From: Thiohalophilus sp.
GTDB taxonomy: Bacteria; Pseudomonadota; Gammaproteobacteria; UBA6429; Thiohalophilaceae
Length of the DNA: 64,000 nucleotides
Reading direction: 5' to 3'
Assembly: GCF_034521165.1 (NCBI RefSeq)
Contig: NZ_JAXHMV010000008.1
Span: forward strand, 1-64,000
In this document: piece after piece, positions 8,791-17,951 of the stretch
Layout of the letters: each line of letters opens with the position of its first letter
Numbering within the stretch: position 1 is the first letter of the stretch
The notes under the pieces: generated by a model
Database searches by the model: none
The model's input: the letters and a program-made list of their open reading frames with translations, nothing else
What the model was told of the DNA's origin: nothing
Translations under genes and position numbers: made by a program

Positions 8791-10221
8791 TCATCGCTCA
8801 TTCTCTACCCGGGGATGATAGTCCTGCAATATGACACGGACAGTCAGGCCCCCGGCCGCCGAGGTGTCCAGTTCCAGTTCCCCCTGCAACAGATCAGCAC
8901 AACGCCGGGCAATCGCCAGCCCGAGTCCACTCCCGTTTTGCAGCTGACCGGGTTTGCGGAAATATCGCTCAAAGACCCGTTGATACAATTCCGGCTTGAT
9001 ACCCGGCCCGCTGTCGCTAATGCAGAGCACCATATCCGTTTGCCGTTGTTCGGCTGCAATGCTCACCTGCCCGCCATCAGGCGTGTAATGAATCGCGTTA
9101 TCGATCAGATTACGCAGTAAGATCTCCAGACTGACCGGCTCGGTCACCAGCGACAAACCGGGGATTGATTCAGATTCAATGGTGATGGATTTTTTCCGGG
9201 CTTTAGCAGACAACTGCCTGACGACGGCCTCCAGCATCTGCTTTAAATCGACCGTTACCGGTTCGATGTCCCGGGTATTGTCCAGTCTCGCCAGGGTCAG
9301 CATCTGGTTCAACATGTGCGTCATGCGATCGACCCCCGCCAGAATATCCTTCAAAGCCTCCTCACGCTCGGCAGGGATGTCACTGCGCAGCGCAACCTGT
9401 ACCCGGGTCTTGAGCGCCGATAGCGGGGTGCGCAGCTCATGGGCGGCATCGTCGGTAAAACGGCGTTCTTTCTCCAGTGCGGTATTCAGCGCCCGAAACA
9501 GAGTGTTGAGTTCGCTCACCAGTGGCACCACTTCAACCGGCACGCCTTCAAACCGCAACCCTTCGAGATTATCCGGATCGCGGTTGGCCACCGCGGTTCG
9601 AAGTCGCTGCAGCGGTTGCATAGCCTTGCCAATCGACCACCAGATCAAAAACGCAATTATTGGAATGGAAATCACCGACGGCGTCAGAAAGTGCAAAACG
9701 ATCTCGGTCACCAGTTCATTGCGTATGTCATAACGCTCGCCGACCTGGATGAGATAGCCATGCTCATCGTCCCACAGGGTGAAAACCCGCCAGTGTTCTC
9801 CGGAAAACGTCTCATCATGATAGCCCCGGTGATGAGGATCCAGCCCCTGCGGTGACAGCGGCTCGGTTCCAATATGCCCGGAATGCAGCAACAGGCGACC
9901 CTTCGGGTCCCACAACTGGAACGCCAGCTTGCGCTCGTACTCATGATAGTCTTTTCGCTCTTCGCCTCCCGCATCATCGTCGGCAATAGCCGGCATATTG
10001 CCGCCGGCATCGAGAAACTCCTGGATGGACTGAAAGTCCTCGTGTCGGGTCCGGGTCAGAATGATCGACAGCAAGACTCGCGCCGACTGGGCCAGTTGTG
10101 CATCAAACAGCTCTTCCACTTCATGGGCCGACGATCGGTAGCTGCCCCAGATGGTCAATGCGCCGCTCAGTGCGATCACCAGAATCAGGATCAACAGCAA
10201 TCTGTTACGTATGGAATTCAA
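8791..10221 (-). CDS. Sensor histidine kinase, QseC/PmrB-like
   Basis: Membrane sensor of 476 residues. One transmembrane helix lies near residues 8-27 and another near 178-197, enclosing a periplasmic sensor rich in histidine and acidic residues (DPHHRGYHDE around 129-137). A HAMP linker follows, then the phospho-acceptor motif DDAAHELRTPLSALK (His near 261). The ATPase has NLIDNAIHYTP, DSGPGIKPE and GSGLGLAIA. Its start overlaps the stop of the response-regulator gene by 4 bases, so they are co-translated. The histidine-rich sensor suggests a metal or pH signal; that is inference. Confidence 0.92.
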   Translation of the reverse strand: MNSIRNRLLLILILVIALSGALTIWGSYRSSAHEVEELFDAQLAQSARVLLSIILTRTRHEDFQSIQEFLDAGGNMPAIADDDAGGEERKDYHEYERKLAFQLWDPKGRLLLHSGHIGTEPLSPQGLDPHHRGYHDETFSGEHWRVFTLWDDEHGYLIQVGERYDIRNELVTEIVLHFLTPSVISIPIIAFLIWWSIGKAMQPLQRLRTAVANRDPDNLEGLRFEGVPVEVVPLVSELNTLFRALNTALEKERRFTDDAAHELRTPLSALKTRVQVALRSDIPAEREEALKDILAGVDRMTHMLNQMLTLARLDNTRDIEPVTVDLKQMLEAVVRQLSAKARKKSITIESESIPGLSLVTEPVSLEILLRNLIDNAIHYTPDGGQVSIAAEQRQTDMVLCISDSGPGIKPELYQRVFERYFRKPGQLQNGSGLGLAIARRCADLLQGELELDTSAAGGLTVRVILQDYHPRVENER

Positions 10222-10883
10222 TGTGCCGGCTGCTCCAGTCGATAGCCCACGCCGCGAATCGTCTTGATCGTCCCGGGGCCGACCTTTTTCCTGAGATTAT
10301 GGATATACACTTCCAGTGAGTTACTCTCGACCCCGCCTTCCCAGCCATACAGGATGGATTCCAGCCGGTCGCGCGGGATCACATTGCCGGCGTGTGTTAA
10401 CAGGTATTCCAGCAACTGGTACTCCTTGTTTGACAGCGACACCTCTTCGCCATGGATCACAAGCCGGTGCGCGGCGGTATCCAGCTGGATGCTGCCGAGC
10501 TCTATCCGGCTTTGCGCGCGCCCTTCCCGGCGTCGGGTAATAGCCCGTAGCCGTGCCAGCAACTCGTCCAGATCAAACGGCTTGATCAGATAATCATCGG
10601 CCCCGGCATCCAGTCCGGTAATCCGATCAGAGACCGCATCGTAAGCGGTCAGGATCATCACCGGCAGGGTCTTTTTCTGCTTACGCAGGCGTTGCAGCAC
10701 CTCAATGCCGGACATGCCGGGCAGGCCGATATCCAGCACGACCACATCGAAATCATCGCTCCCCAGGGCCTGCAGTCCGGCTTCACCGTCGGTCAACCAG
10801 TCGACGGTATAACCGTCCTGCTTGAGGCCGGCCCTGACAGCCTTGCCCAGCATTTCGTCATCTTCAATCAGTAACAGGCGCAT
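10218..10883 (-). CDS. OmpR-family response regulator, QseB/PmrA-like
   Basis: DNA-binding regulator of 221 residues. The receiver begins MRLLLIEDDEMLG, has the phospho-acceptor aspartate in VLDIGLPG (near residue 51) and the conserved lysine in LIKPFD. The C-terminal winged helix ends with the typical VYIHNLRKKVG and RGVGYRLE. It is the first gene of a two-gene operon with the histidine kinase. Upstream, between it and the divergent TlpA operon, is a direct-repeat site CTTAAG-N5-CTTAAG of the kind bound by PmrA/QseB regulators. It probably controls itself and the divergent operon. Confidence 0.93.
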   Translation of the reverse strand: MRLLLIEDDEMLGKAVRAGLKQDGYTVDWLTDGEAGLQALGSDDFDVVVLDIGLPGMSGIEVLQRLRKQKKTLPVMILTAYDAVSDRITGLDAGADDYLIKPFDLDELLARLRAITRRREGRAQSRIELGSIQLDTAAHRLVIHGEEVSLSNKEYQLLEYLLTHAGNVIPRDRLESILYGWEGGVESNSLEVYIHNLRKKVGPGTIKTIRGVGYRLEQPAH

Positions 10884-10950
10884 TGTGTTTGGGTATCCGG
10901 ATCAGACGTCAAATGTGAACTCTCTCGCATTCTATACATACCACGTCATT

Positions 10951-10967
10951 CTTAAGATTGTCTTAAG
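10951..10967 (+). promoter_or_regulatory. Putative PmrA/QseB-type operator
   Basis: CTTAAG at 10951-10956 and again at 10962-10967, separated by five bases. The known binding pattern of PmrA/QseB regulators is a direct repeat of (C/T)TTAA(G/T) with 5-6 bases between. It lies in the 131-base space between the divergent response-regulator gene and the TlpA gene. The match and location are seen directly; binding is inferred. Confidence 0.7.
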
Positions 10968-11014
10968 GTTCGGGCGTTACATTGCCTGCCTGTTCAAACC
11001 GATGGAACCACCCT

Positions 11015-11503
11015 ATGTTGCGATCTGCCGCCATCGCCTGCTCCCTTGCCGTGACACTGCTGCTTCCCGGTCAGCTACCGGCTGCCAGTGTCCCGGCCCC
11101 GGATTTTACCCTCTCCGGCCCGCAGGGGGTGATCGAGCTGCAGGAATATCGCGGTCAGGTCGTCTACCTCGATTTCTGGGCCTCCTGGTGTACCCCGTGT
11201 CGCAAATCATTTCCCTGGATGAATGCCCTGCAGGAACGTTACGCCGACGACGGACTGGTGGTACTGGCTGTCAATCTCGATCAGGATACCGCCGCAGCCC
11301 GCCGGTTTCTCAAAAAATACCCGGCCAACTTCACCGTGGCCTTCGATCCCGATGGCAACGTTGCCGAACGCTATGAACTCAAAGGCATGCCGGCCAGTTA
11401 TTTGATCGATCGCCAGGGCAATCTGGTCATGTCGCACACCGGTTTTCGCTCCACCGATGCCGACCGGCTCGAGGCGCGCATCAAGGCCCGGCTGGAACAA
11501 TAA
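11015..11503 (+). CDS. TlpA-like periplasmic thioredoxin
   Basis: Thiol-disulfide protein of 162 residues from the ATG at 11015, with a signal peptide (residues about 1-24) and a mature AhpC/TSA-thioredoxin-like fold. The active site is WASWCTPC (Cys near 59 and 62). The substrate-side loop ELKGMPASYLID contains the usual cis-proline region. First gene of a tight operon with a DUF4266 lipoprotein, a DUF3570 outer-membrane protein and ApbE. Its likely job is to keep cysteines of a partner reduced, the obvious candidate being the CGCN tail of the DUF4266 protein. Confidence 0.9.
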   Translation: MLRSAAIACSLAVTLLLPGQLPAASVPAPDFTLSGPQGVIELQEYRGQVVYLDFWASWCTPCRKSFPWMNALQERYADDGLVVLAVNLDQDTAAARRFLKKYPANFTVAFDPDGNVAERYELKGMPASYLIDRQGNLVMSHTGFRSTDADRLEARIKARLEQ

Positions 11504-11519
11504 AACCATGAGGGACCCT

Positions 11520-11738
11520 ATGTTCAAGACAATCATCAGCGCGGTTCTCTTCTCCCTGCTGGCAGGGGGATGCAGTCTGCAGAACGTCCAGCCCTGGGAG
11601 CGGGATATCCTGGCCCAGGACAAGATGCAACTCGATCCCTACCCGGTCGACAGCTACCTGGACGACCATATCTATTACAGCAAGGAAAGCTCCACGGGCG
11701 GCGCCGGTGTCGGCGGAGGAGGTTGCGGATGCAACTGA
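11520..11738 (+). CDS. DUF4266 small lipoprotein with Gly/Cys tail
   Basis: A 72-residue secreted lipoprotein from the ATG at 11520, which follows a GAGGG ribosome-binding site; ATG 11508 is an alternative. A lipobox LAGGC places the acylated cysteine at residue 18. The mature part has the DUF4266-like core VQPWERDILAQDKMQLD and ends in a glycine-rich tail with two cysteines, GGGGCGCN. The stop overlaps the DUF3570 start by 10 bases. Function is unknown. The tail could be a metal ligand, a redox pair served by TlpA, or a site for modification; all are inference. Confidence 0.88.
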   Translation: MFKTIISAVLFSLLAGGCSLQNVQPWERDILAQDKMQLDPYPVDSYLDDHIYYSKESSTGGAGVGGGGCGCN

Positions 11739-12976
11739 CAAATCCGCCCCAGGTCCGTCGCAAACTCGCGCTGGCCACCGCCTCGTTGCTGGGCGCGGTG
11801 GGCCCGGCTGCCCAGGCCGCCACGGCCGATGACTGGGCGATCGACACCAGCGTTCTCTATTATTCCGAAGACAGTCGCGTAACCGCCATTGAACCGGTTG
11901 TCCGCGCGCGCAAGGCCATCGGTGATGACGAGTACATGACCTATCGCCTGGTAGTGGACAGCCTGACCGGCTCCTCGGCCAACGGCGCGATCGCCACCAG
12001 TTCGCCGCAGACCTTTACCTCGCCCTCGGGCAATGCCACCTATACGACCCCGGCCAATACCACGCCGCTGGATCCGACCTTCCTGGACACCCGGGTGGCA
12101 CTCAATGCCGAATGGGAAAAACCCCTGAGCCGTTATCTCAAGGGATTTTTCGCGATCAATGCCTCCAGCGAGTACGACTATACCTCGCTGGGCGTCTCCG
12201 CCACCCTGGCGCGCGATTTCAATAACCGCAATACCACCGTCAGTGCCGGCCTCTCCTACAACCTGGACACGATCGAACCGGTCGGCGGGATTCCTGACGG
12301 CCTGACGGCGATGCCAACCACTACCAGCGTGCAGAAAAGCACTCTGGGCAGCAGTGATGATAAAACTGTCGCCGATTTACTGCTCGGCGTCACCCAGGTC
12401 ATCGATCGCAAGACCCTGATGCAGTTTAACTATACCTACGGGATGGATGACGGCTATCTGACCGATCCCTACAAGATCCTCAGTGTCGTCACCGGCCCCT
12501 CATCCGAGACGCTGGCGGCTATGCCCTATCTTTACGAGAACCGTCCCGACAGCCGGGCGCGCAATGCGCTTTACTGGAAAACCGTGCACCAGTTTAACGA
12601 GGATGTGATCAACTTCAGCTATCGCTACTACTGGGATGACTGGGGGATTACTTCGCATACCCTGGACGCCCGTTACCGCTACGAGATGGGCGGCGGTCAT
12701 TATCTGATGCCTCATGCCCGCTATTATCTGCAGGACAAGGCGGATTTTTATAACTACAAACTCGTGGACGGTAACATCCCGCAATATGCCAGTGCCGATT
12801 ATCGTCTGGCCGATCTGAGTACCACCACCCTGGGCCTGAAATACGGTATCCAGCTGAGCAATGACAGTGAGTTCTCGGTGCGGGCGGAGATGATGACCCA
12901 GCAAAGCGAAGGCGATGCCCCGTTCCCCGATGTGGACGCCACGATCCTGCAGCTGAATTATTCATTTGTGTTCTGA
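11729..12976 (+). CDS. DUF3570 outer-membrane protein
   Basis: About 415 residues from the ATG at 11729, which overlaps the preceding gene and follows GGAGG. A signal peptide (ending near AAQAATA) leads into alternating, aromatic-rich strands such as FSYRYYWDDW and ARYRYEMGGG. The chain ends in phenylalanine (QLNYSFVF), as expected for a protein inserted by the Bam machinery. It is recognised as DUF3570, a predicted outer-membrane beta-barrel of unknown role that often accompanies DUF4266, TlpA and ApbE genes. It may form the outer-membrane part of a redox or modification system. Confidence 0.88.
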   Translation: MQLTNPPQVRRKLALATASLLGAVGPAAQAATADDWAIDTSVLYYSEDSRVTAIEPVVRARKAIGDDEYMTYRLVVDSLTGSSANGAIATSSPQTFTSPSGNATYTTPANTTPLDPTFLDTRVALNAEWEKPLSRYLKGFFAINASSEYDYTSLGVSATLARDFNNRNTTVSAGLSYNLDTIEPVGGIPDGLTAMPTTTSVQKSTLGSSDDKTVADLLLGVTQVIDRKTLMQFNYTYGMDDGYLTDPYKILSVVTGPSSETLAAMPYLYENRPDSRARNALYWKTVHQFNEDVINFSYRYYWDDWGITSHTLDARYRYEMGGGHYLMPHARYYLQDKADFYNYKLVDGNIPQYASADYRLADLSTTTLGLKYGIQLSNDSEFSVRAEMMTQQSEGDAPFPDVDATILQLNYSFVF

Positions 12977-13033
12977 TATACGGCCCGTTATCGGGTAATA
13001 TGGATGGCCGGGTTTTCGGCCATCCAGTCCGCC

Positions 13034-13951
13034 ATGTCACATGATCTGCAGTTTAAATCCGGCCCCGGTTTTCGCTCGGCCCACTTTCAGGCCATGGCCA
13101 GCCCCTGCGAACTGCTGCTGGACAGCGACGATCCCGCCCTGGTCGAACAACTGGCCCGCACGGCCCAGGATGAGGCCCTGCGCATCGAGCGCAAATTCAG
13201 TCGCTATCGCGATGACAATATTATCCATCGTATCAACCACGCCCGCGGCCAGCCGGTCAGCGTCGACCCGGAAACCGCGGCCCTGCTCGAATATGCCGAT
13301 CACTGTTACCGGATCAGCGACGGGCTGTTTGATATTACTTCCGGCGTGCTGCGACGCGTCTGGCACTTTGATGGCAGTGACCGGGTTCCTGATGCTGAAG
13401 TGGTGGAGACGGCGCGTCAGGCCATTGGCTGGCCCCGGGTCGACTGGCATCCACCCGCGATTCGCCTGCCCGAGGGCATGGAGATCGACCTGGGCGGGAT
13501 CGGCAAGGAATACGCGGTGGATCGCACCGCGCAATTACTGGCGCAACAGACCGGGGCCAGTTTTCTGATCAACTACGGCGGCGATCTTTACGTCAACCGG
13601 CCCCGGCAAAACGGGCATGGCTGGATCATCGGCGTGGAACAACCCGGCCAGCATACCGACAGCGGAGATATCAATCTGGCCTCGGCGGCGGGGGAAAGTT
13701 TCGAACTGCAGCAGGGCGGCGTTGCCACCAGCGGGGATGCACGCCGTTTTCTGCTCAAGGACGGGGTGCGTTATTCCCATATTCTCAACCCGCTGACCGG
13801 CTGGCCGGTGTGGGATGCGCCCCATTCGATCACGGTGCTGGCCGGCACCTGTACCGACGCCGGGATCCTGGCCACGCTGGCGATGCTGCAGGGCGCGGGG
13901 GCCGAAGCCTTTCTCGACGCCCAGCAGGTGAAGTACTGGGCCCTGCGCTAG
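13034..13951 (+). CDS. apbE: FAD:protein FMN transferase (ApbE)
   Basis: Covalently attaches FMN from FAD to a threonine or serine of target proteins on the periplasmic side. About 305 residues from the ATG at 13034. Family motifs are present: SDGLFDITSGVLRRVW, the binding loop IDLGGIGKEYAVD, LINYGGDLYV, ATSGDARRFL, YSHILNPLTGWPV and the metal-binding region TDAGILATLAML. No clear signal peptide or lipobox is visible, which is unusual for an exported ApbE. Last gene of the TlpA-DUF4266-DUF3570 operon, convergent with uvrD 7 bases away. Its flavinylation target is not obvious in the window. Confidence 0.92.
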   Translation: MSHDLQFKSGPGFRSAHFQAMASPCELLLDSDDPALVEQLARTAQDEALRIERKFSRYRDDNIIHRINHARGQPVSVDPETAALLEYADHCYRISDGLFDITSGVLRRVWHFDGSDRVPDAEVVETARQAIGWPRVDWHPPAIRLPEGMEIDLGGIGKEYAVDRTAQLLAQQTGASFLINYGGDLYVNRPRQNGHGWIIGVEQPGQHTDSGDINLASAAGESFELQQGGVATSGDARRFLLKDGVRYSHILNPLTGWPVWDAPHSITVLAGTCTDAGILATLAMLQGAGAEAFLDAQQVKYWALR

Positions 13952-13958
13952 ATTCGAC

Positions 13959-16130
13959 TCAACACGCCATCAGGTTGGCGTATTCGACCATCAGCCATTT
14001 ACTGCCTTCGGACTCGAAGTTGACCTGCACCCGGGCATGACGGCCCTCGCCTTCGTAGTTCAGTACCACGCCTTCACCGAAGGTTTCATGGCAAACCCGT
14101 TGGCCCAGAATAAACGCCGACTCGTTGAACGAGACGTCGCCACCCCCGGCAGAGAAACTGGCGGCCGGTGTCACCACGCCGGTCAGGCGCTGTTCCTCGA
14201 TCAGTTCCGGCGGAATCTCCTTGAGAAAGCGCGAGGGTTTGGCGTAATGCTCTTCGCCATACAGACGACGCTTTTCGGCATAGCATAGCGTCAGTTGCGC
14301 CATGGCGCGGGTCATGCCCACATAACATAGACGCCGCTCCTCCTCGAGCCGACCCGGGTCTTCCGCCGACAGGCGATGGGGAAACAGGCCTTCTTCCATG
14401 CCGCACATGAACACCTGCCTGAACTCCAGCCCCTTGGCCGAGTGCAGGGTCATCAGTTGCACGCAGTCGTCCCATTCGTCCGCCTGACGCTCACCCGCTT
14501 CCAGGGCGGCATCGGCCAGAAACGCTTCCAGGGGTGCCAGTTCGCGCTCGCCATCTTCCACCGGTTCCGGCGTGAAGTCACGTCCGGCGCTGACCAGCTC
14601 CTCCAGGTTTTCGATCCGGACCTGGCCGCGCTCGCCCTTTTCCTTTTCATAGTGGGCGATCAGGCCACTGGCCTGAATAGCCTGTTCGATCTGTTCATGC
14701 AGTTCCAGATCGCGAATGTCATGGCCCAGCTGCTCGATCAGATGCACAAAGTTCTGCAAGGCACCCAGGGCCCGGGCCGACAACTGTTTGTGCTCGATCA
14801 ACTGGGTCATGGCCTGCCACAAAGAGACGCCGCTGTTGCGGGCCGTCTCGCGTAGCGAGGTGATCGTGCGGCTGCCGATTCCGCGGGTCGGGACATTGAT
14901 GATCCGCTCCAGCGAGGCATCATCTTCATGATTCACCGCCAGGCGCAGATAGGCCAGCGCGTCCTTGATTTCCTGGCGCTGGAAAAACCGCAGTCCACCA
15001 TAAACCCGGTACGGGATGCGCTCCTGGAGTAACGCCTGTTCCAGCACCCGGGACTGGGCATTGGAGCGATACAGCAGGGCACATTCACTGCGCGCGCCAC
15101 CCTGGTCAATCCAGTCCTGAATCTGTTCGACAATATAGCGCGCTTCTTCCTGCTCGTTGAATGCCCCGTACAGCCTGATCGGCTCACCCTCGGCACCGGC
15201 GGTCCACAGACTCTTGCCGAGGCGATCGGTATTGTTGACAATCAGCGCGTTGGCCGCATTGAGGATCGTCGAGGTGGAACGGTAATTCTGTTCCAGGCGA
15301 AAGGTCTGGGTATTGGTAAAGTCCTGGGCAAATTGATGAATGTTTTCCACCCGGGCGCCGCGCCAGCCATAGATGGACTGATCATCGTCGCCGACGGCGA
15401 ACACCTGACCGCTCTGGCCGGCCAGCAGACGCACGAAGGCATATTGAATGGTATTGGTGTCCTGAAACTCGTCCACCAGGATATGCCCGAAGCGGCGCTG
15501 GTAATGGCCGAGGATATCGGGATGCTTGAGCCACAGCTCGTGAGCGCGCAACAGCAGCTCGGCAAAATCCACCAGCCCGGCGCGGCGGCAGGCAGCTTCA
15601 TAGTTTTCGTAAATGGCGATCATGTGCCGTTGCCAGGGATCGCCATGATGTTCCAGGTGCTGCGGCCGCAGGCCTTCGTCCTTGCGCGCATTGATAAACC
15701 ACTGCGCCTCACGCGGCGACCAGTGCTCCTCGTCCAGCCCCATCTCGCGCACCACCCGCTTGACCGCGCGCAGCTGATCCTCGCTGTCCATAATTTGAAA
15801 GCCCTGTGGCAGCTCGACTTCTTTCCAGTGGGCACGCAGCAGGCGATGGGCGATACCGTGAAAGGTCCCCACCCACAGCCCGGCCGCGGGAATGCCCAGT
15901 AACTGCTCGATGCGCGAACGCATCTCGCCGGCGGCCTTGTTGGTAAAGGTCACCGCCAGAATGCCATAGGGCGAGACGTTCTCGGCCTGCAGCAGCCAGG
16001 CGATGCGATGCACCAGCACCCGGGTCTTGCCGCTGCCGGCGCCGGCCAGCACCCGCACATTGCCCGTCGGAGCGCAGACCGCCTGGCGCTGGGCGTCGTT
16101 GAGGGGGTCGAGAATGCCGGAAATATCCAT
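13959..16130 (-). CDS. uvrD: DNA helicase II (UvrD)
   Basis: Superfamily 1A 3'-5' helicase of 723 residues, acting in nucleotide excision and mismatch repair. Visible motifs: N-terminal Q-type motif LNDAQRQAV, Walker A AGAGSGKT (near 30-37), TFTNKAAGEMRSRI, Walker B VDEFQDTN, GDDDQSIYGWRGA, QNYRST, and the motif V/VI region LMTLHSAKGLEF and EERRLCYVGMTRA. Length matches UvrD. It is closer to UvrD than to Rep because of the C-terminal part with a Tudor-like end, GEGVVLNYEGEG. Convergent with apbE and divergent from the next signalling gene. Confidence 0.95.
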   Translation of the reverse strand: MDISGILDPLNDAQRQAVCAPTGNVRVLAGAGSGKTRVLVHRIAWLLQAENVSPYGILAVTFTNKAAGEMRSRIEQLLGIPAAGLWVGTFHGIAHRLLRAHWKEVELPQGFQIMDSEDQLRAVKRVVREMGLDEEHWSPREAQWFINARKDEGLRPQHLEHHGDPWQRHMIAIYENYEAACRRAGLVDFAELLLRAHELWLKHPDILGHYQRRFGHILVDEFQDTNTIQYAFVRLLAGQSGQVFAVGDDDQSIYGWRGARVENIHQFAQDFTNTQTFRLEQNYRSTSTILNAANALIVNNTDRLGKSLWTAGAEGEPIRLYGAFNEQEEARYIVEQIQDWIDQGGARSECALLYRSNAQSRVLEQALLQERIPYRVYGGLRFFQRQEIKDALAYLRLAVNHEDDASLERIINVPTRGIGSRTITSLRETARNSGVSLWQAMTQLIEHKQLSARALGALQNFVHLIEQLGHDIRDLELHEQIEQAIQASGLIAHYEKEKGERGQVRIENLEELVSAGRDFTPEPVEDGERELAPLEAFLADAALEAGERQADEWDDCVQLMTLHSAKGLEFRQVFMCGMEEGLFPHRLSAEDPGRLEEERRLCYVGMTRAMAQLTLCYAEKRRLYGEEHYAKPSRFLKEIPPELIEEQRLTGVVTPAASFSAGGGDVSFNESAFILGQRVCHETFGEGVVLNYEGEGRHARVQVNFESEGSKWLMVEYANLMAC

Positions 16131-16298
16131 GCGGCGCAGTTTATCAAATTGGCCGCGCCCGCGGGGTTTGCCGGTCCGTATTTTTCATTTGCCGGGTTTT
16201 GAACCATACTTGAACGGATCGGGGTTGCCGATGACCCCGCCACCGACGGGCCATCATCCCGGAAGCCGAACACGCGCCAGGACAACACAAATACCCCC

Positions 16299-17924
16299 AT
16301 GAACAGCAACGTATCGGATATTCAGGCCAGACTCGAACGACTACACCAGGATTATGCCCGCCAGCTGCCGGACAAGGTCGGCGTCATCGATCGGCTCTGG
16401 CAGCAACTGCTGGCGGCCCCCGATGCAACCACCTGTCAGGAGCTGATCCGGCTGTGCCACACCCTGGCCGGCTCCGGGGCCAGTTACGGCTTCGTGCAGG
16501 TGACAGAGCATTGCCGGCAGATCGAGCAGGCATTGCAGAGCCTGGACGATCACGCAGACATCCCCGATGCGTTATCGCAACAGATCAACCGGCATCTGAA
16601 CCAGCTGCGCGAATTGTCCCGCCAGGCCCCGGACAACCGGATGGATCCCGACGCCAAAACGGCAGACCCGTCAGCCGATCGACTTATCTATATACTGGAT
16701 GAAGCCGATCACTACGCCCATGAACTGGCCGGGGAAATACGCAACTACGGCTATACTATCGAGCTGTTCGACGAACCCCGTCTGTTACAACAGCAACTGC
16801 AGCAACAGTTACCCGCCGCCATTGTACTGACCTGTTCCCTGGCCGAGGCGGATCCAGCTGAACTGTCCCGCTTTGCATCACTGGCGCAACAGGCGTCGAC
16901 CCTGCTCATCACCGACAACGGTGATACGGCGCATCGTCTGCAGGCCGTGCGCAACGGCATTCAGGCCTATTTTCTCAAGCCGGCCAATATTATCGATCTG
17001 ATCGACACCCTGGACCATCTCACTCACGAAGAACCGCATACCCCCTGTCGGATTCTCATCGTCGAGGACTCGCAACCGGCCGCCGAATTTTATGCCGCGC
17101 ATCTGCAGCAGGCCGGCATGGAGGTGCAGTACATCACCGATCCCATGCAGATCATGGAGGCAATTTCCGGCTTCTCCCCGGAACTGATCCTGATGGATCT
17201 CTATATGCCCAAATGCAGCGGCAAGGAGCTGTCGGAACTGATACGCCAGAAGGAGAGCAACCTCGCCACCCCGATTGTGTTTCTATCGGCCGAAAGCGAT
17301 CTGGAAAAGCAGCTGGATGTCATACAACACGGCGATGACTTTCTTACCAAACCGATCAGTGCCGGCCACCTGGTCGCGGCGGTACGTTCACGCACCCGCC
17401 GTTTTCGTGAACTGCGGGCGTTGATGCTCAGGGACAGCCTGACCGGCCTGTATAACCATACCGCCCTGTTCGATCTTTTCCATCGCGAGTTGCAGCGGGC
17501 TTCCCGCCACAGCGACATAGTCAGTTATGTGATGCTGGATCTCGATCGCTTCAAACAGGTCAATGACAATTACGGGCACGGCATCGGCGATCAGGTTATC
17601 CAGTCACTATCGCGCCTGTTGCGCCAGCGGCTGCGTGGCAGCGATTATATCGGCCGTTACGGGGGGGAAGAGTTTGCGATTGTCATGCCCAACACGCCGG
17701 CCGATGCAGCCTGCGAGGTGATCGACTCGATACGAGTCGATTTTGCCCGCTTGCGACAACATACCCATGACGGGGAAATTTACTGTACCTTCAGTGCCGG
17801 CGTGATCGACAGCACGCTGAGCGACGATGCCGGCAATCTGGCCCGTGCGGCCGACGCGGCGCTCTATCGGGCCAAACAGGCGGGGCGCAACCGGCTGATG
17901 CAGGCGGACAAGGCGGACCTGTAA
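16299..17924 (+). CDS. Hpt-REC-REC-GGDEF diguanylate cyclase
   Basis: Soluble signalling protein of 541 residues. It starts with an Hpt domain (LCHTLAGSGASYGF, histidine near 54). Next is a degenerate receiver in which the phospho-acceptor aspartate is replaced (AAIVLTCSLAE) while the LKP loop is kept. A normal receiver follows (RILIVEDSQ, LILMDLYMP with Asp near 299, FLTKPIS), then a GGDEF domain. The cyclase site reads RYGGEEF and has an inhibitory-site RGSD five residues upstream, so it should make cyclic-di-GMP under product control. It probably ends a phosphorelay whose kinase is not in the window. Confidence 0.92.
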   Translation: MNSNVSDIQARLERLHQDYARQLPDKVGVIDRLWQQLLAAPDATTCQELIRLCHTLAGSGASYGFVQVTEHCRQIEQALQSLDDHADIPDALSQQINRHLNQLRELSRQAPDNRMDPDAKTADPSADRLIYILDEADHYAHELAGEIRNYGYTIELFDEPRLLQQQLQQQLPAAIVLTCSLAEADPAELSRFASLAQQASTLLITDNGDTAHRLQAVRNGIQAYFLKPANIIDLIDTLDHLTHEEPHTPCRILIVEDSQPAAEFYAAHLQQAGMEVQYITDPMQIMEAISGFSPELILMDLYMPKCSGKELSELIRQKESNLATPIVFLSAESDLEKQLDVIQHGDDFLTKPISAGHLVAAVRSRTRRFRELRALMLRDSLTGLYNHTALFDLFHRELQRASRHSDIVSYVMLDLDRFKQVNDNYGHGIGDQVIQSLSRLLRQRLRGSDYIGRYGGEEFAIVMPNTPADAACEVIDSIRVDFARLRQHTHDGEIYCTFSAGVIDSTLSDDAGNLARAADAALYRAKQAGRNRLMQADKADL

Positions 17925-17951
17925 TTCCAGCGATGGGCGACGCCCCGCTGT

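Noticed and set aside
8791..10883. Calling the two-component pair qseBC or pmrAB outright
   Set aside because: Both are close relatives of the same subfamily; signal and targets cannot be told from sequence alone, so no gene symbols were given.
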